From: Cavia porcellus
Lineage: Eukaryota; Chordata; Mammalia; Rodentia; Caviidae
Direction: 5' to 3'
Length of the DNA stretch: 64,000 nucleotides
NCBI RefSeq assembly: GCF_034190915.1
Contig: NW_026947484.1
Coordinates: 207,464,657-207,528,656 of the forward strand
The translations under genes were made by a program, and so were the position numbers. Positions 1-9,174 of the stretch are shown piece by piece. The number at the start of each line of letters is the position of its first letter. Positions within the stretch are counted from its first letter, which is position 1. The notes under the pieces were generated by a model. That model was given only the letters and a program-made list of their open reading frames with translations. It did not search any database and was not told the origin of the DNA.

Positions 1-437
1 AGAGATCAGCATGTTATCGCAACAAATGTCAGAGGAAGGGGAGGAACGGACATAGTCAGCAAGGGGAGGGAGATTTTGGGGAGTAGGAAGATTGTGGAGT
101 AAGAATGGCCTGCTGTACATAAGTTCAAAAGGACTTAAGAAAGTAGGAGCCCAGGGAAGTGCCCTGAGCTTGGCTAAGGCTAAGGGCAAAATTTGAGGCC
201 AAGGTTGGTGTGGTTCTAAAGTGAGTTTTGTAAGGTGTGTCTTTGTGAGGCCATTTGCCTTTTCTACTTTCCCTGAGGATTGTGGATGGTATGGGATGTG
301 TAGGTGCCAGGTGATGTGTAAGCTTGAGGATATCTGTTGAGTGATCTGAGAAATAAAGGCGGCACCATTATCTGACTGAATACTCTGAGGTAGACCAAAC
401 CTTGGAATGATTTCTTGTATTATGACTTTGGTCATCA
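1..437 (-). pseudogene. ERV integrase, catalytic core second half and C-terminal part
   Basis: This stretch is open from about 437 down to the window edge in one minus-strand frame. It carries the second and third residues of the integrase D,D-35-E triad: the Asp in QSDNGAAF (near 357-380) and the Glu in SGKVEKANG (near 245-275). After these comes a Trp-Pro-containing segment and a Pro-rich stretch typical of gammaretroviral integrase C-terminal regions. It joins the preceding RNase H/integrase frame through a frameshift near 430-440. In life the enzyme would insert viral cDNA into host DNA. The reading frame is cut by the window edge, not by a visible stop. Confidence 0.8.
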
Positions 438-1575
438 GCAGTTTCCCTGTTTGTGGGAAACACTTCTATCCATCCTGAAAAGGTACAAACAAAGGTGAGA
501 AGATATTTGAGAGTTTTGTGGTGCAGCATGTGTGTAAAATCTATCTGCCAGTCCTGACCACAGGTGTGTCCTCGAAACTGATGGGTAGGAAAGGAAGGGG
601 GTGCCATACTTCCCTGAGGAGAGGTCCTAGCAGAGAGATAACAGGTGTGAGTAATCTTAAAAATGATAGCTTTTAGAAAAGGGTGTGTGACTATTGGGGC
701 TAACAGTTTGTATAGGGCCTGTGATCCTATATGAAAACAGTTGTGTAAGTCAGTGATGATGTCTAAGGCCTGTTGATGTGGGAGAACAAGTTTAGATCCC
801 TGAAAAATCCATCCCCGAGTGTTTTGTGTGTAACCTGATTTATGAAGTAGCTGTAACTGCTCTGGTGAATAATTAAGCTGAGGTAGACTGTTTGGGACTA
901 ACCAGAGAAGATGAGAAGGGCAGGGCCCTTGTGCAGCTAACTTGGCTTGTGAATCTGCAAAGGCATTGCCTTGAGCAATAGGATGTGTAGAGTTTTGGTG
1001 TCCTCTACAATGAATAACTGCTGCCTGCTTTGGAAGTTGGGCTGCCTCTAGAAGTTTAAGGATAAGGGGAGCATTAATGATGGGGCTTCCTTGAGTGGTA
1101 ATAAAACCCTGTTCTTGCCAGATAGAGGCATGAGAGTATAAAATGCTAAATGTATACTTTGAGTCAGTGTATATATTTATAATCTTGTCCTTTGCTAATG
1201 TAAGAGCCCTTGTAAGGGCAATAAGTTCTGTCCTCTGTGATGAGGTGCCAAGTGGCAGTAGATTTGCCTCTATAACTTTTGACTGGTTAACTATTACATA
1301 TCCTGCCTTCTTTTGGTTGTCTGTGTTTGTTGAGCTGCCTTCTATGAACCATGTGTTAAAGGCTAAAGAGAGAGGTGTGCTACTAATGTGAGGGAAAGGG
1401 GTGGGAGTCATCTGTAAAAACTCAATATAGTCATGGTGAGGATGGCCCTCTGAGGTGGGAAGTAAGGTTGCCACATTAAGAGGACCACTAGTTGCAATAG
1501 AGATGCAAGATTCTTGAGAGAGAGCTAAGTGTACCTGTTGAAGGGGAGAAGGGTCATTAGGGCAGGGAGTACCTT
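368..1575 (-). pseudogene. ERV RNase H and N-terminal integrase
   Basis: The frame is open for about 368 residues from 1474; no ATG is needed because it is polyprotein sequence, and homology starts slightly upstream. RNase H comes first: the four acidic positions fall in FIEGSS (usual Asp replaced by Glu), the Glu of QRTELIAL, the Asp of IYTDSKYTF and the Asp of GNAFADSQAK. An integrase zinc-binding region follows, with two His in LHNCFHIG and one Cys in THTCYLSA; the expected second Cys appears to be Ser. The first catalytic Asp is in QIDFTHM. The frame then shifts near 437. The Glu-for-Asp and lost Cys suggest reduced activity even before the frame breaks. Confidence 0.85.
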
Positions 1576-1578
1576 ATG

Positions 1579-2545
1579 TCAGATAAGCTCACGTAGGTGA
1601 TGAGGTGAGTGTACTGTAATAGATTGCCCTAATGTAAACTTCTCAGCTTCCTGTGTCAGGAGGGCTGCAGCTGCAAGAGCTTGGAGACAAGGAGCCCACT
1701 CTTTTACTGTGTGATCTAACTGTTTTGACAAGTAAGCTACTGCTTGAAAAGAAGGTCCCTTTTTGTGTCCTAGTACACCTATAGCATTGTGAGCCTGAGA
1801 AGTATTGTATAGGGTGAAAGGTTGGGTGGGATCAGGAAGGGTAAGAGCTGGAGCTTTTAGGAGAGCCTCTATTAATTTCTGAAAGGAGGCATGTATGGGC
1901 CTAGTAGGGTCCGGGGGTTCTGAAAAGGGACACTTAGTAGCCTCATAGAGGGGTTGAGCTAGGGCTGCAAAGTTAGGAATCCAGAGACGAAATAAATGAG
2001 CTAAACCTAGAAAAGATGTAACCTGTTGCTTAGTTGTGGGCTCCTGGAGATCACAAAGAATTGCCTTACTATCTGAGGTGATGGAATGAGTGGTGGGGGT
2101 GAGAGCAAGACCTAAGTATTTGACTTTTGGGGAGGCTATCTGGGCTTTAGCAGGAGAGACCCTGTATCCACGACTAGCAAGGAAATTAAGAAAACTGGCT
2201 GAATGGTGTATGGCTAACGTAGGGGATTGAGAACATAATAGAAGGTCATCTGTGTATTGAAGAACAGTAGGTTTGAGATCAAGTTCTGTGAGGTCAGTAG
2301 CAAGAGCTTGAGTAAAGAAGTGGGGACTATCTCTGAACCCTTGGGGGAACACTGTCCAAGTAAGTTGTTGAGACCTGAGAGTGTCTGGGTCAGTCCATGT
2401 AAACACAAAGAGGTTCTGGCAATCACGGTATAGGGGATAGTGAAGAAGGCATCTTTAAGATCTGTAACTGTAAAGTGAGTGGTGGAGGAAGGGATATGAG
2501 AGAACATGGTATAGGGATTTGGCACGACTGGGTGAGTTGGGGTAA
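1579..2545 (-). pseudogene. ERV reverse transcriptase (palm, thumb, connection)
   Basis: Motif A is visible as TDLKDAFF in one frame (about 2214-2525). The rest, starting at LTWTVFPQGFRDSP, lies in another frame (1579-2406). Motif C reads YTDDLL, where the usual form is YVDD or YMDD; both catalytic Asp are kept. The pro frame and the 1579-2406 frame are the same, so the short motif A segment is bracketed by two compensating frameshifts, near 2545 and near 2415. A TGA closes the frame at 1579-1581, and a further break before RNase H lies at about 1565-1580. Thumb and connection segments (KVKYLGLAL, AVAYLSKQLD) are well kept. Confidence 0.88.
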
Positions 2546-2556
2546 CAGTACGCTGA

Positions 2557-3222
2557 TTACCCTAAGTTCCTGTACCAGTGATAGGATCCATCAGGCTTGA
2601 ATACCAGGAGAATGGGAGTATTGTGGGGTGCATGGGTAAGTTTAAGAAAACTGTTGTCCAAAAGGTGCTTAATTATGGGTTTAAGTCCCCTTAAATATTG
2701 GGGAACTATGGGATATTGAGGAATGAACGGAAAAATTGAGAGATCCCTGAGATGGATTAAAACAGGTGTGGCATGTGTAGCAAGAGTGGTATTGGATGTG
2801 TCCCGAACTATGGGGTTGACCAGAGAAGGAGGAAGGGGAGGATATGGCTTTGCAATGCGTTGTGAGGCTCTTTGGAGGATTAGGGTTGCGGGAAGAGAGA
2901 AAGTAAAGGAGAAGTTAAGCTTTTGAAGAAGGTCTCTACCTAAAAGGGCTGTGGGACATGTTGGGATTACTAGGAAGCTATGGGTAAAGAAAAGAGTCTG
3001 GAATCGACATGGGACAGGCCCAGTTTGCAGAGGCTGGTTAGGCTGGCCATCAATGCCCACAACAGAAATCAACGACTTACTGCAAGGTCCTGAAAATTCA
3101 GGAAGTACACTATAAATTGCCCCCATATCTACAAGCAAAGATATTATCTTACCTGAGATCTCCAGTGAGACTTGGGGCTCTGACAAGGTTACCGGAGTGG
3201 GGGCTGTGAACTCCAAGCCCTG
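2557..3222 (-). pseudogene. ERV protease and reverse transcriptase N-terminus
   Basis: This segment follows the gag stop in the same frame. The aspartic-protease active site reads LVDMGA, where the family has Asp-Thr/Ser-Gly, so the residue after the catalytic Asp is replaced by Met. The conserved C-terminal protease signature LLGRDLL is present. The frame then runs into the start of reverse transcriptase (NTPILLVFKPDGS) and ends at a TAA at 2557-2559, just where the conserved YR-V-DLR block would follow. Normally this protease cleaves Gag and Gag-Pol during virion maturation. Confidence 0.87.
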
Positions 3223-3225
3223 TCA
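3223..3225 (-). other. In-frame UGA between gag and pro (readthrough-type junction)
   Basis: The nucleocapsid frame ends in GAAGAT-TGA-CAGGGC, and the protease frame continues without a shift. This is the arrangement that gammaretroviruses use for stop-codon readthrough, although the murine leukaemia virus codon is UAG. Here it is UGA. I cannot tell whether UGA was the working signal or a later mutation. Confidence 0.7.
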
Positions 3226-3576
3226 ATCTTCTGCAGCAAATCCAAGCAGATCAGTCAGCAACAAATCTTGCATTGATGGAGTCTCCTGTGAGGGCAAGGA
3301 GTTAGAGGATGGCTTACCTGCTCGCTGGTGGCTAGGGCAGTTGCTCTTCCAATGGCCCTTAAGGTTGCAGTAGGGACATGGCCCTAGAGGAATGCCAGGG
3401 TTGGGGCAATCTTTTGCCCAGTGTCCTTGTTTGCTGCATTTGAAGCAGGGTCCAGGCAGGACTTGGCCAGTCACACCTTGTTTCAGATTTCTTGTCCTGG
3501 GAGCCCCAAGTGCCACTGCTAAGAGATCAGACTGATATTTAGCAAACTTTATTTTTTAAACTTGTTTTTCCTTCTT
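3223..3576 (-). pseudogene. ERV Gag nucleocapsid with two zinc knuckles
   Basis: Two CX2CX4HX4C knuckles lie in one frame: CFKCSKQGHWAKDC (from about 3447) and CPYCNLKGHWKSNC (from about 3375). Nucleocapsid binds and packages genomic RNA. Many gammaretroviruses have a single knuckle, while HERV-H/F-type ERVs are reported with two, so this supports the grouping. The segment is in frame with the capsid upstream, but two stops intervene (a TGA at 3577-3579 and a TAA near 3559). It ends at the TGA at 3223-3225 that separates gag from pro. Confidence 0.88.
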
Positions 3577-4326
3577 TCAAATTTTATCTCTGTTGTTGAA
3601 GACATGGAAAGCTAATTTAAGAAGATCCCGTTGCAGAGTTTGAGGGCCATGTTCTAACTTTTGTAATTTTGCATGAATATCAGGAGCAGACTGGGAAATA
3701 AAATAAGAGTTAATAACAATTATCCCTTCATGAGAGTCTGGGTTTACATTAGTAAACTTAATTAAGGTTTCCCAAAGCCGATTTAGGAACACAGCTGGAT
3801 TTTCATTAGCCTCCTGGACCTGTTCTAAAAGTTTGTTATAGTTAGTATGATTGTGAGCAATCTTATTAAGGCCCACAATTAGACACTCAATCATTTTATG
3901 TAATTTTGTTGAACCTTCTCCATTTTGATAGTTCCAGTTAGGATTTTGTTCTGGCACAGCTGTAGGCCCAGGGTCATTATCAGCAGTGTTCACCTTATGT
4001 CTGCAGTCAGCTGCTTCTCGAGCTGCCTGCCACAGCTTAGTTAGCTCTTGTGAGCTGAGAGTGGTATTTAGAATCACACAAACATCCTTAAAATGTAAAT
4101 CATAACAATTAGTTATAAATTCAAATTGCCTGATATAATTCTGTGGGTAAACAGAGAAGCTACCTAATTTATAGGTAATCTGAGATAAGTCAGAAAGGGA
4201 GAAAGGCACATGGATATTAACAAGTCCCTTGGGGCCAGCTTGCTCCTGAAGTGGTAGCAGAGATTGAGCAATTATCTGTAGATTGGCTATAAAGTGGCTG
4301 CTGGTTAACATGGGATGAGGAAACAC
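3577..4326 (-). pseudogene. ERV Gag capsid
   Basis: About 249 residues are open. The start resembles the gammaretroviral capsid N-terminus (HVPFSLSDLSQI, near residues 39-50). The major homology region is clear near residues 178-200 (QEANENPAVFLNRLWETL), followed by SQSAPDIHAKLQKLEHG, which closely follows the murine leukaemia virus pattern. The frame differs from that of the upstream proline-rich linker, so a frameshift lies near 4320-4340, and it closes at a TGA at 3577-3579. Capsid proteins form the shell of the virion core. Confidence 0.87.
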
Positions 4327-5203
4327 AAGGCAGTTGGCACCTCACTGTGTACCTTGCAGCAATGAAATTGCTGTCTGAAGCACAGTGAACTGTCATGTGG
4401 TCCCCAACAGGGTGGCTGTTGCTGATCCCACGAGGAGCCACAAGGGGCCGGCCATTGACCATGAGATCTGTACCAAGACAGCACTGCCCTTTCACATGGT
4501 GAAGGGCTGTAACATGGTGACAGTCCCCGGCACAAGCTGCAACAGTCATGTGGCCTGCCAGAAGGACATAGCGACCGAGACCTAGTATGGTGGGTGGGGG
4601 GTGAGAATGCTGTAGGAGACAGAGAATTTTCAGGAGAGTAAGAGGTCAGAGGTGGGAGTCTGCGAAGAAGCACTAACAGAGGGATTAGAGCCGCTGGGAG
4701 AGTTATGGGCCCCGGGAGATGGAGGGGAAGGTGATCGCAGAGTGGGAGATAATGGTGAGAAATAATTTTTGGGGTAGGTAGGCAACGGCTGAAAAAAATC
4801 AGGGGTACTTTGTCTAGTGGATCATGAGGGGAGGAGGGGAGAGTTTGTGGTGCAGCAGAGTTAGCTAAAAGTACCTGGGTGGGGGTACAAGATTCAATGA
4901 GAGACGGGCATGTTCTCAGAGCAAGGAAAACCTGTACATAAGGGATCTCTGTTAACTTGTCACCAGTTTGACAGAAATCATACAGAATTTTGAGAATACA
5001 GGAGTCAAACATCCCCCCTTTGGGCCATGGGCTGCCAGTAAGTGGGTAGGTCAGCCAAACCTCCTGGCAGTAAAAAATTGTTTAGTTTTTATGGTGTGTT
5101 TAATTTTAAGAGTATGTAAATTGGAAAGTAAGCATTGGAAAGTAACATTGGAAAGTAAATTGGAAAGAGGCATCTTTTGGGAATTAGAAAAAGCATTTCC
5201 CAT
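4305..5203 (-). pseudogene. ERV Gag matrix and proline-rich linker
   Basis: The most likely gag start is the ATG at 5201-5203, because it opens MGNAFS, an N-terminal glycine context suited to myristoylation as in gammaretroviral matrix. This frame runs only 50 codons, to a TGA at 5051-5053. A one-base shift near 5055 moves the matrix homology (FDSCILKILYDFC, EIPYVQVFLALR) to the frame open from 5012 to 4305. The second half is rich in Pro and Ser, like the p12 linker between matrix and capsid. Matrix directs Gag to the plasma membrane. The last 80 residues before the capsid are poorly conserved and may be frame-shifted. Confidence 0.75.
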
Positions 5204-5764
5204 GACTAATTCAGGCAAGAAATGAGTCATGGTCTTGAGGTTGAGCCGTCACTTGTCCCGTGGCACCAAATGGTGATTAGGGCTCCAAAAACTCGATTTT
5301 CCCAGGTGTCACCGAGATATTTATGAGTGTTTCCATGTGGGTTTAGTGACAGTTCTGCCTATGAGAGCATGAAGCTCTGAGGGACCTGAGAGCATTCCAG
5401 TGTGAGTTGGCCCAGGAAAACTCTGCCTTCGGCTATCTGAACCCAAAGGATGTGAGAGTTTTTGAGTGTGGACACAGGTGGCCCAGAAAGACCCTGCCCT
5501 GGGCTATCTTAAGGATGTGAGAGTGTCACGAACCCACAGAAAGAGGGGAGAAAACCCACCTGGGGCCGAGCCCAGTGCCAAAGAATTCTCTGGAGTTTGC
5601 TCACCTGAGATAAATCAGGCCGATGTTGTGTGCGAGTGGTTGGTGACAAATTAAGCAGGTCCTAGGAAATGAAAAGTGGAGAGTTAATCCAGGATGTAAT
5701 CTGGTTCATCAATCAGCTGGGGACTCAAACTGGGTGTGTCCCAGGAGTCAATCGCCTGCCAATT
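5204..5764 (-). other. ERV untranslated leader with a splice-donor-like site (possibly partly LTR)
   Basis: About 560 bases separate the tRNA-His primer site from the gag ATG, similar to the leader length of murine leukaemia virus. A good splice donor on the minus strand, CAG|GTGAGC, lies at 5599-5607, where an env transcript would be spliced. Two imperfect direct repeats of about 50 bases (5407-5461 and 5476-5527; shared core ending GGATGTGAGAGT on the plus strand) lie within it. An alternative reading treats 5271-5764 as LTR; see the findings. Confidence 0.5.
5253..5270 (-). other. Second primer-binding-site-like junction
   Basis: The minus strand has CACCA, a TT spacer, then TGGTGCCACGGGAC. 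This repeats the CA-TT-TGGTGCC arrangement of the site 500 bases away but has a poor downstream tRNA match. It sits only about 58 bases before the gag ATG, too near for a normal leader. It could be a remnant of a duplicated LTR/primer region or chance. Confidence 0.3.
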
Positions 5765-5778
5765 GAGTCACGGCACCA
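5765..5778 (-). other. tRNA-His-type primer-binding site
   Basis: The minus strand reads TGGTGCCGTGACTC, complementary to the last 14 bases of tRNA-His (GAGTCACGGCA plus CCA). It is preceded by a CA dinucleotide and a TT spacer, as expected at the end of an LTR U5. The match stops after 14 bases of the usual 18. tRNA-His priming is characteristic of HERV-H-type elements. Confidence 0.65.
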
Positions 5779-5780
5779 AA

Positions 5781-6430
5781 TGATAAGATTATATCCAAAA
5801 GATGAAAAGTATAAAACAAAAGAGGCCTGAGAACATGGAGAGAGAAAACCAGAACACCACCTGACCACTGAAATCTGGCTTTCTCTATGGTGGACACATG
5901 GCATTGGGGGTATAGAAGTAGCCTTGGTTTGGGGTAGAACCTAAGGGGGCATTAGGGATGCATGGGTAGCCCATTGGTCCTCGTTTGGTGCCATAGGTAA
6001 ATTCCTACGGGTGGGGAAGAAAGGAGCTCCTTAGTTCCACCTCTAAGGCTTCACTAGCTATCGTGTCCTATCTGGGCCAAAACTCTTTTAGATTAAAATT
6101 AAGAACTATGTTAGGGAAGAAACATTTGGCTAGAAAATGGAACCAGTACAACCTACAAGGGTTAGTGTCATAACAAATCATATATGCATGCACATCATAA
6201 CAGAAAACAATAAAGGTAGCCAAGCTATAAAAACTATTTCTCTAAAGCATAAACACACACGGCTAATAAAAAATTTTCAGTGAGTTCAATGTTAAAAACA
6301 ATCAGGGATAATCTAAAAAACAACAAAATATGACAATACATATCAGTAGACAAAAGAGGCACTATAAAAACATTAATTTATGGAGAAATTGGAACTCATT
6401 AGATTTGTCAGGTGACTGATAAATATTATT
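5781..6430 (-). mobile_element. Candidate 5' LTR of the ERV (outer end unresolved)
   Basis: This assignment rests on position only: the sequence abuts the primer-binding site, and its inner end has the terminal CA. The stretch is AT-rich. I found no convincing AATAAA on the minus strand and no second copy in the window to align. The outer boundary is a guess, placed before a SINE fragment at 6452. Confidence 0.3.
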
Positions 6431-6451
6431 TCTCAAGGTTGTTCTTCCAAG

Positions 6452-6512
6452 TTTATTCTGTACTAAGGATTGATACTGAGACCTTTACTCTGAGTTACAT
6501 TCCCAGCCCTTT
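6452..6512 (-). repeat. tRNA-derived (ID-type) SINE fragment
   Basis: On the minus strand it reads like the 5' half of a tRNA-derived SINE: GGGCTGGGAATGTAACTCAG (A-box region), then a decayed B-box region near 6460. It is followed on the plus strand by a T/A-rich stretch that may be its tail or belong to the next repeat. Confidence 0.5.
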
Positions 6513-6529
6513 TTATTATTATTTATTTT

Positions 6530-6795
6530 TTTATTTTAAAAAGACCAAAACAGAATAAAGCCAATCAAAACACAGCAATTAAAGTGTACAAAGCTTCAAA
6601 ATAGCACAACAGGAAATCAACAATGGCAATCATAATATATCTTGCTATCTTCACAGTAGGAGTCCATACCATCAAACATACCAAAATCAAACAAAAAAAA
6701 ATAAAACCAATCAAAATATAGCATTCAATAGAATAAAACAATAAATCACAACAAAACAAAACTGAGAACAATACTGCACATTGTTACCTTCAAAA
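6530..6795 (-). repeat. L1 3'UTR tandem-repeat fragment
   Basis: It contains about one and a half copies of the unit that is tandemly repeated at 53,756-54,735, with the shared landmark GAAATCAACAATGG and the A-rich AAAACAGAATAAA stretches. On the minus strand this corresponds to part of the 3'UTR of the full-length L1 at 41,450-41,700. It was probably left by an L1 whose coding part is not here. Confidence 0.55.
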
Positions 6796-7195
6796 TAGTT
6801 GCTCAGTTACTAGAAGCAGGAATGGAACAAACCAGTAAAATGGAGTGAAACACTAGATTTTAAAAACCAGATAGGAGAATAGTTCCAAGTTGACACAATG
6901 CACACTGCCACTCTCCAGACAGAAGTGCTGACCACAAGCCCCAGGCCTGTAGAATTAACCAAACAATACAAGCATGGAGCTGTTCCTTACCCGCAGGGGC
7001 CATCATCTCACTAGAGTGCTTGAATCAGCAGAAGGGGGCCGGGAGGTGGCAGAAGAGTACTCTAAGAGATTTTCAGACTGCGCATGGGCTGACTCAGGAA
7101 GGCATAGTTTCACTTCTGCCTGGGGCTCTTTCCCATCAGCACTGTGGCGATTACTTTACAGGAAGACATAATTTCTTTTCTTTATTTTTATTTTT
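6796..7195. other. No gene seen; unassigned moderately GC-rich stretch
   Basis: A moderately GC-rich stretch from about 6,900 to 7,150 contrasts with the AT-rich flanks. Open frames here are under 70 codons and resemble no protein I know. It could be an L1 5'UTR or LTR fragment; I could not align it. Confidence 0.3.
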
Positions 7196-7309
7196 AAATT
7201 TTGAGAAGGTCTTCCTAAGTGACTGAGGTTGTGTTTGAGCTTCCAATTCTCCTGTCCCATTCTCGCAGTCTGCTGGGATTGTAGATATGTACCACCATGG
7301 GTGACTTGT
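7196..7309 (-). repeat. B1-type (7SL-derived) SINE
   Basis: Reading the minus strand, the stretch has the diverged B1 landmarks: a hydrophilic GGTGGTACATATCTACAATC start, CCCAGCAGACTG, and a terminal loop AAGACCTTCTCAAAA before an A-rich tail (the plus-strand T-rich block at 7,170-7,203). The CTAAGTGACTGAGG core is well kept. It is diverged and probably old. Confidence 0.6.
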
Positions 7310-8180
7310 ACTTTAATTTATCAAAATAATTATCTAATTTTGATTGAATTTGAGTATTTCTGTATATGTTGAATGAATAATAATATAATATATAATATAC
7401 ATAATACTAACTATGTCTGTGCCTTTCATTATCCTGTTTTCCGAGTGGTTTTTTGCCCTTCATGTTGCAATATTTGTTTTAATTAAATCATGATGTAGTT
7501 ATTGTATTTTAGTGTGATACTGATACTTAAAAGGAGTTTATACAGATCATTCTTTATATTTTTTCCTCCATGGTACCAATAAAGTGGTTCTCAAATTAAT
7601 CAGAATCTATGTGTAATCAACTATCACAACACAATAGTTTAAAGAACAAACAAAACTCGAATTGGCGTATCTTCTTTTGGAAAGCAGTATTTCTTGCATT
7701 ACTGTTAAAGATTTATTGTCTCTCCAAATAGTTTTTATGTTTCTAAGATAGCACTAATAGCCTTTAGGTATCTGTGTGTGTAATAGAATTCGGTGTGTCA
7801 AACTGGCATGTTAAAAGATGTTGTGAAGATTTCTATACGTATTGGGTTGTTTACTTGGTCATCATCCAGTGTTTGCCTTTTAGAAAAACATGATTTAATT
7901 GCATTGCATTTCCCCAAGATTCCTGGATGATCTTCCTGGCCACAAGTCATTACCATGGTATTCCTATGCTTCTAGTTTTAACAAAACTTTACAGTGCTTT
8001 GTAAATTTCACATTATGCTTATGAATCCTTCAAAACTTGATAATAAACTCTATACTGGGGGTGAGATTAAGAAAACCATAAATTAACGTCCTATAATGTC
8101 TATTTTAATTTCTACTGTTCCTAACTACAGAGTCTTGATCAAGATTTTGTTGGAAAAATTACATGTCAATATTAATAACA
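7310..8180. other. No gene seen; AT-rich intergenic DNA
   Basis: I see no coding, RNA-gene or clear repeat signal. There is a short TATAA-rich run near 7,380-7,405. Confidence 0.4.
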
Positions 8181-8515
8181 TAAACTCATATGACACACTT
8201 GTTAGTTATCTTTCTTTCACTGTGAAAAAATACTTCAGACAAGCAATTCAAAGAGAAAATGGGCTTGTGTTGTCTCACAGTTTACAGTTATCAATCCATG
8301 GTCACTTGCCCCACTGCTTTTGGACTTGTTTTGAAACACATAACATGATGTTGAAATGAGTAATGGATGAAACATATACATTTCATGATGTCTTAAAAGA
8401 ATAGACACCCAGGAAGAAAAAAATCTACACATGAATATCCACTTCAGAACATGCCCCCAGTGACTCAATTTTACTAGTCCATACCTTGAATACTTTGGAG
8501 ATTTCAGCATTCCAT
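8181..8515 (-). repeat. MaLR-like LTR remnant
   Basis: The landmarks occur in the order seen in mammalian MaLR/ERVL LTRs read backwards: TTTCACTGTGAAAAAATAC, a stretch like GTCTCACAGTTTACAG, GTCCATGGTCACTTG-type text, and GCCCCCAGTGACTC near 8,455. It is diverged, and the subfamily is not assigned. Confidence 0.45.
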
Positions 8516-8524
8516 GGAAAGCAA

Positions 8525-8745
8525 CAAATAACTATAATCAGGGTCCCCAACTTCTGGGTCATGAGCCAATACAAATCTTTGATCTGCTAAGAACCAGTCA
8601 GACCTAAGGAGATGAATAGTGGGTGAGCAAATGTCATTTAAACTGTATTTACAGTTGCTTCCCATTGCTTGCATTACTGTCTGAGCTCTGACTCCTATCT
8701 GATCAGTAGAGCATTAAACTATCAAGGAAGCAGTTACCCCCCTGT
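8525..8745. repeat. Ancient hAT non-autonomous DNA transposon fragment
   Basis: One end reads CAGGGTCCCCAACTTCTGG, followed by GGAACC-like and CTGTATTTACAGTTGC / TCTGAGCTCTGACTCC blocks. These match the well-known mammalian hAT (Tip100/Zaphod-like) family that begins CAGGGGTCCCCAACC, as I remember it. The far end is missing. Confidence 0.55.
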
Positions 8746-9174
8746 GAAATGTATATATAAAAGATCTAGCTTGTTCACTTATTATGAAAATGTAATATCT
8801 GATAGTCTAATATGGAGCTGAGGCTGTGATGCTAGTATCAGGAAGTGGTGGCAGACACAGATGGACAGTAGCAGAGGGGTTTGACTGCATGGAAATAATA
8901 AATCCATTACTTGAAAACATATATTAAAACTCTTATCAGTGAGAAGCAAGGGAAAATTGGCTGCATCTGGTGGCAAGTGAATTGATGACCTTCAGTTATA
9001 CAGATTTAGTTCAGAATTCCTTCTAACGTTAATTCATATGTGACCTGCCCAATATTTTATTTACCACTCCTGTGCACACATTTTTTCTGCACTGTGCACC
9101 TCTCTCCATCACAGTTTGTGTAAGCCCACAACCTACCCTTCCCAGAATGTTTGAAAAACAAACATCACTGAAGA

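Larger units (their letters stand above)
1..5780 (-). mobile_element. Class I endogenous retrovirus, 5' part (leader, gag, pro, pol)
   Basis: On the minus strand the order is primer-binding site, leader, gag (matrix, proline-rich linker, capsid, nucleocapsid), protease, reverse transcriptase, RNase H, integrase, which is the gammaretrovirus-like (ERV1) order. Gag and pro are in the same frame and separated by one stop codon, as in murine leukaemia virus relatives. The tRNA-His primer site and two nucleocapsid zinc knuckles point towards the HERV-H/HERV-F branch; this is inference from family knowledge. The provirus continues past base 1, so env and the 3' LTR are not visible. Frameshifts and nonsense codons in every gene show that it is dead. 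Confidence 0.9.

Noticed and set aside
4217..4549. 110-codon minus-strand frame overlapping gag
   Set aside because: Shadow frame across the gag linker/capsid boundary; it lacks retroviral motifs while overlapping frames have them.
5466..5654. 62-codon plus-strand open frame in the ERV leader
   Set aside because: Opposite to the retroviral sense strand and made of the leader's direct repeats.
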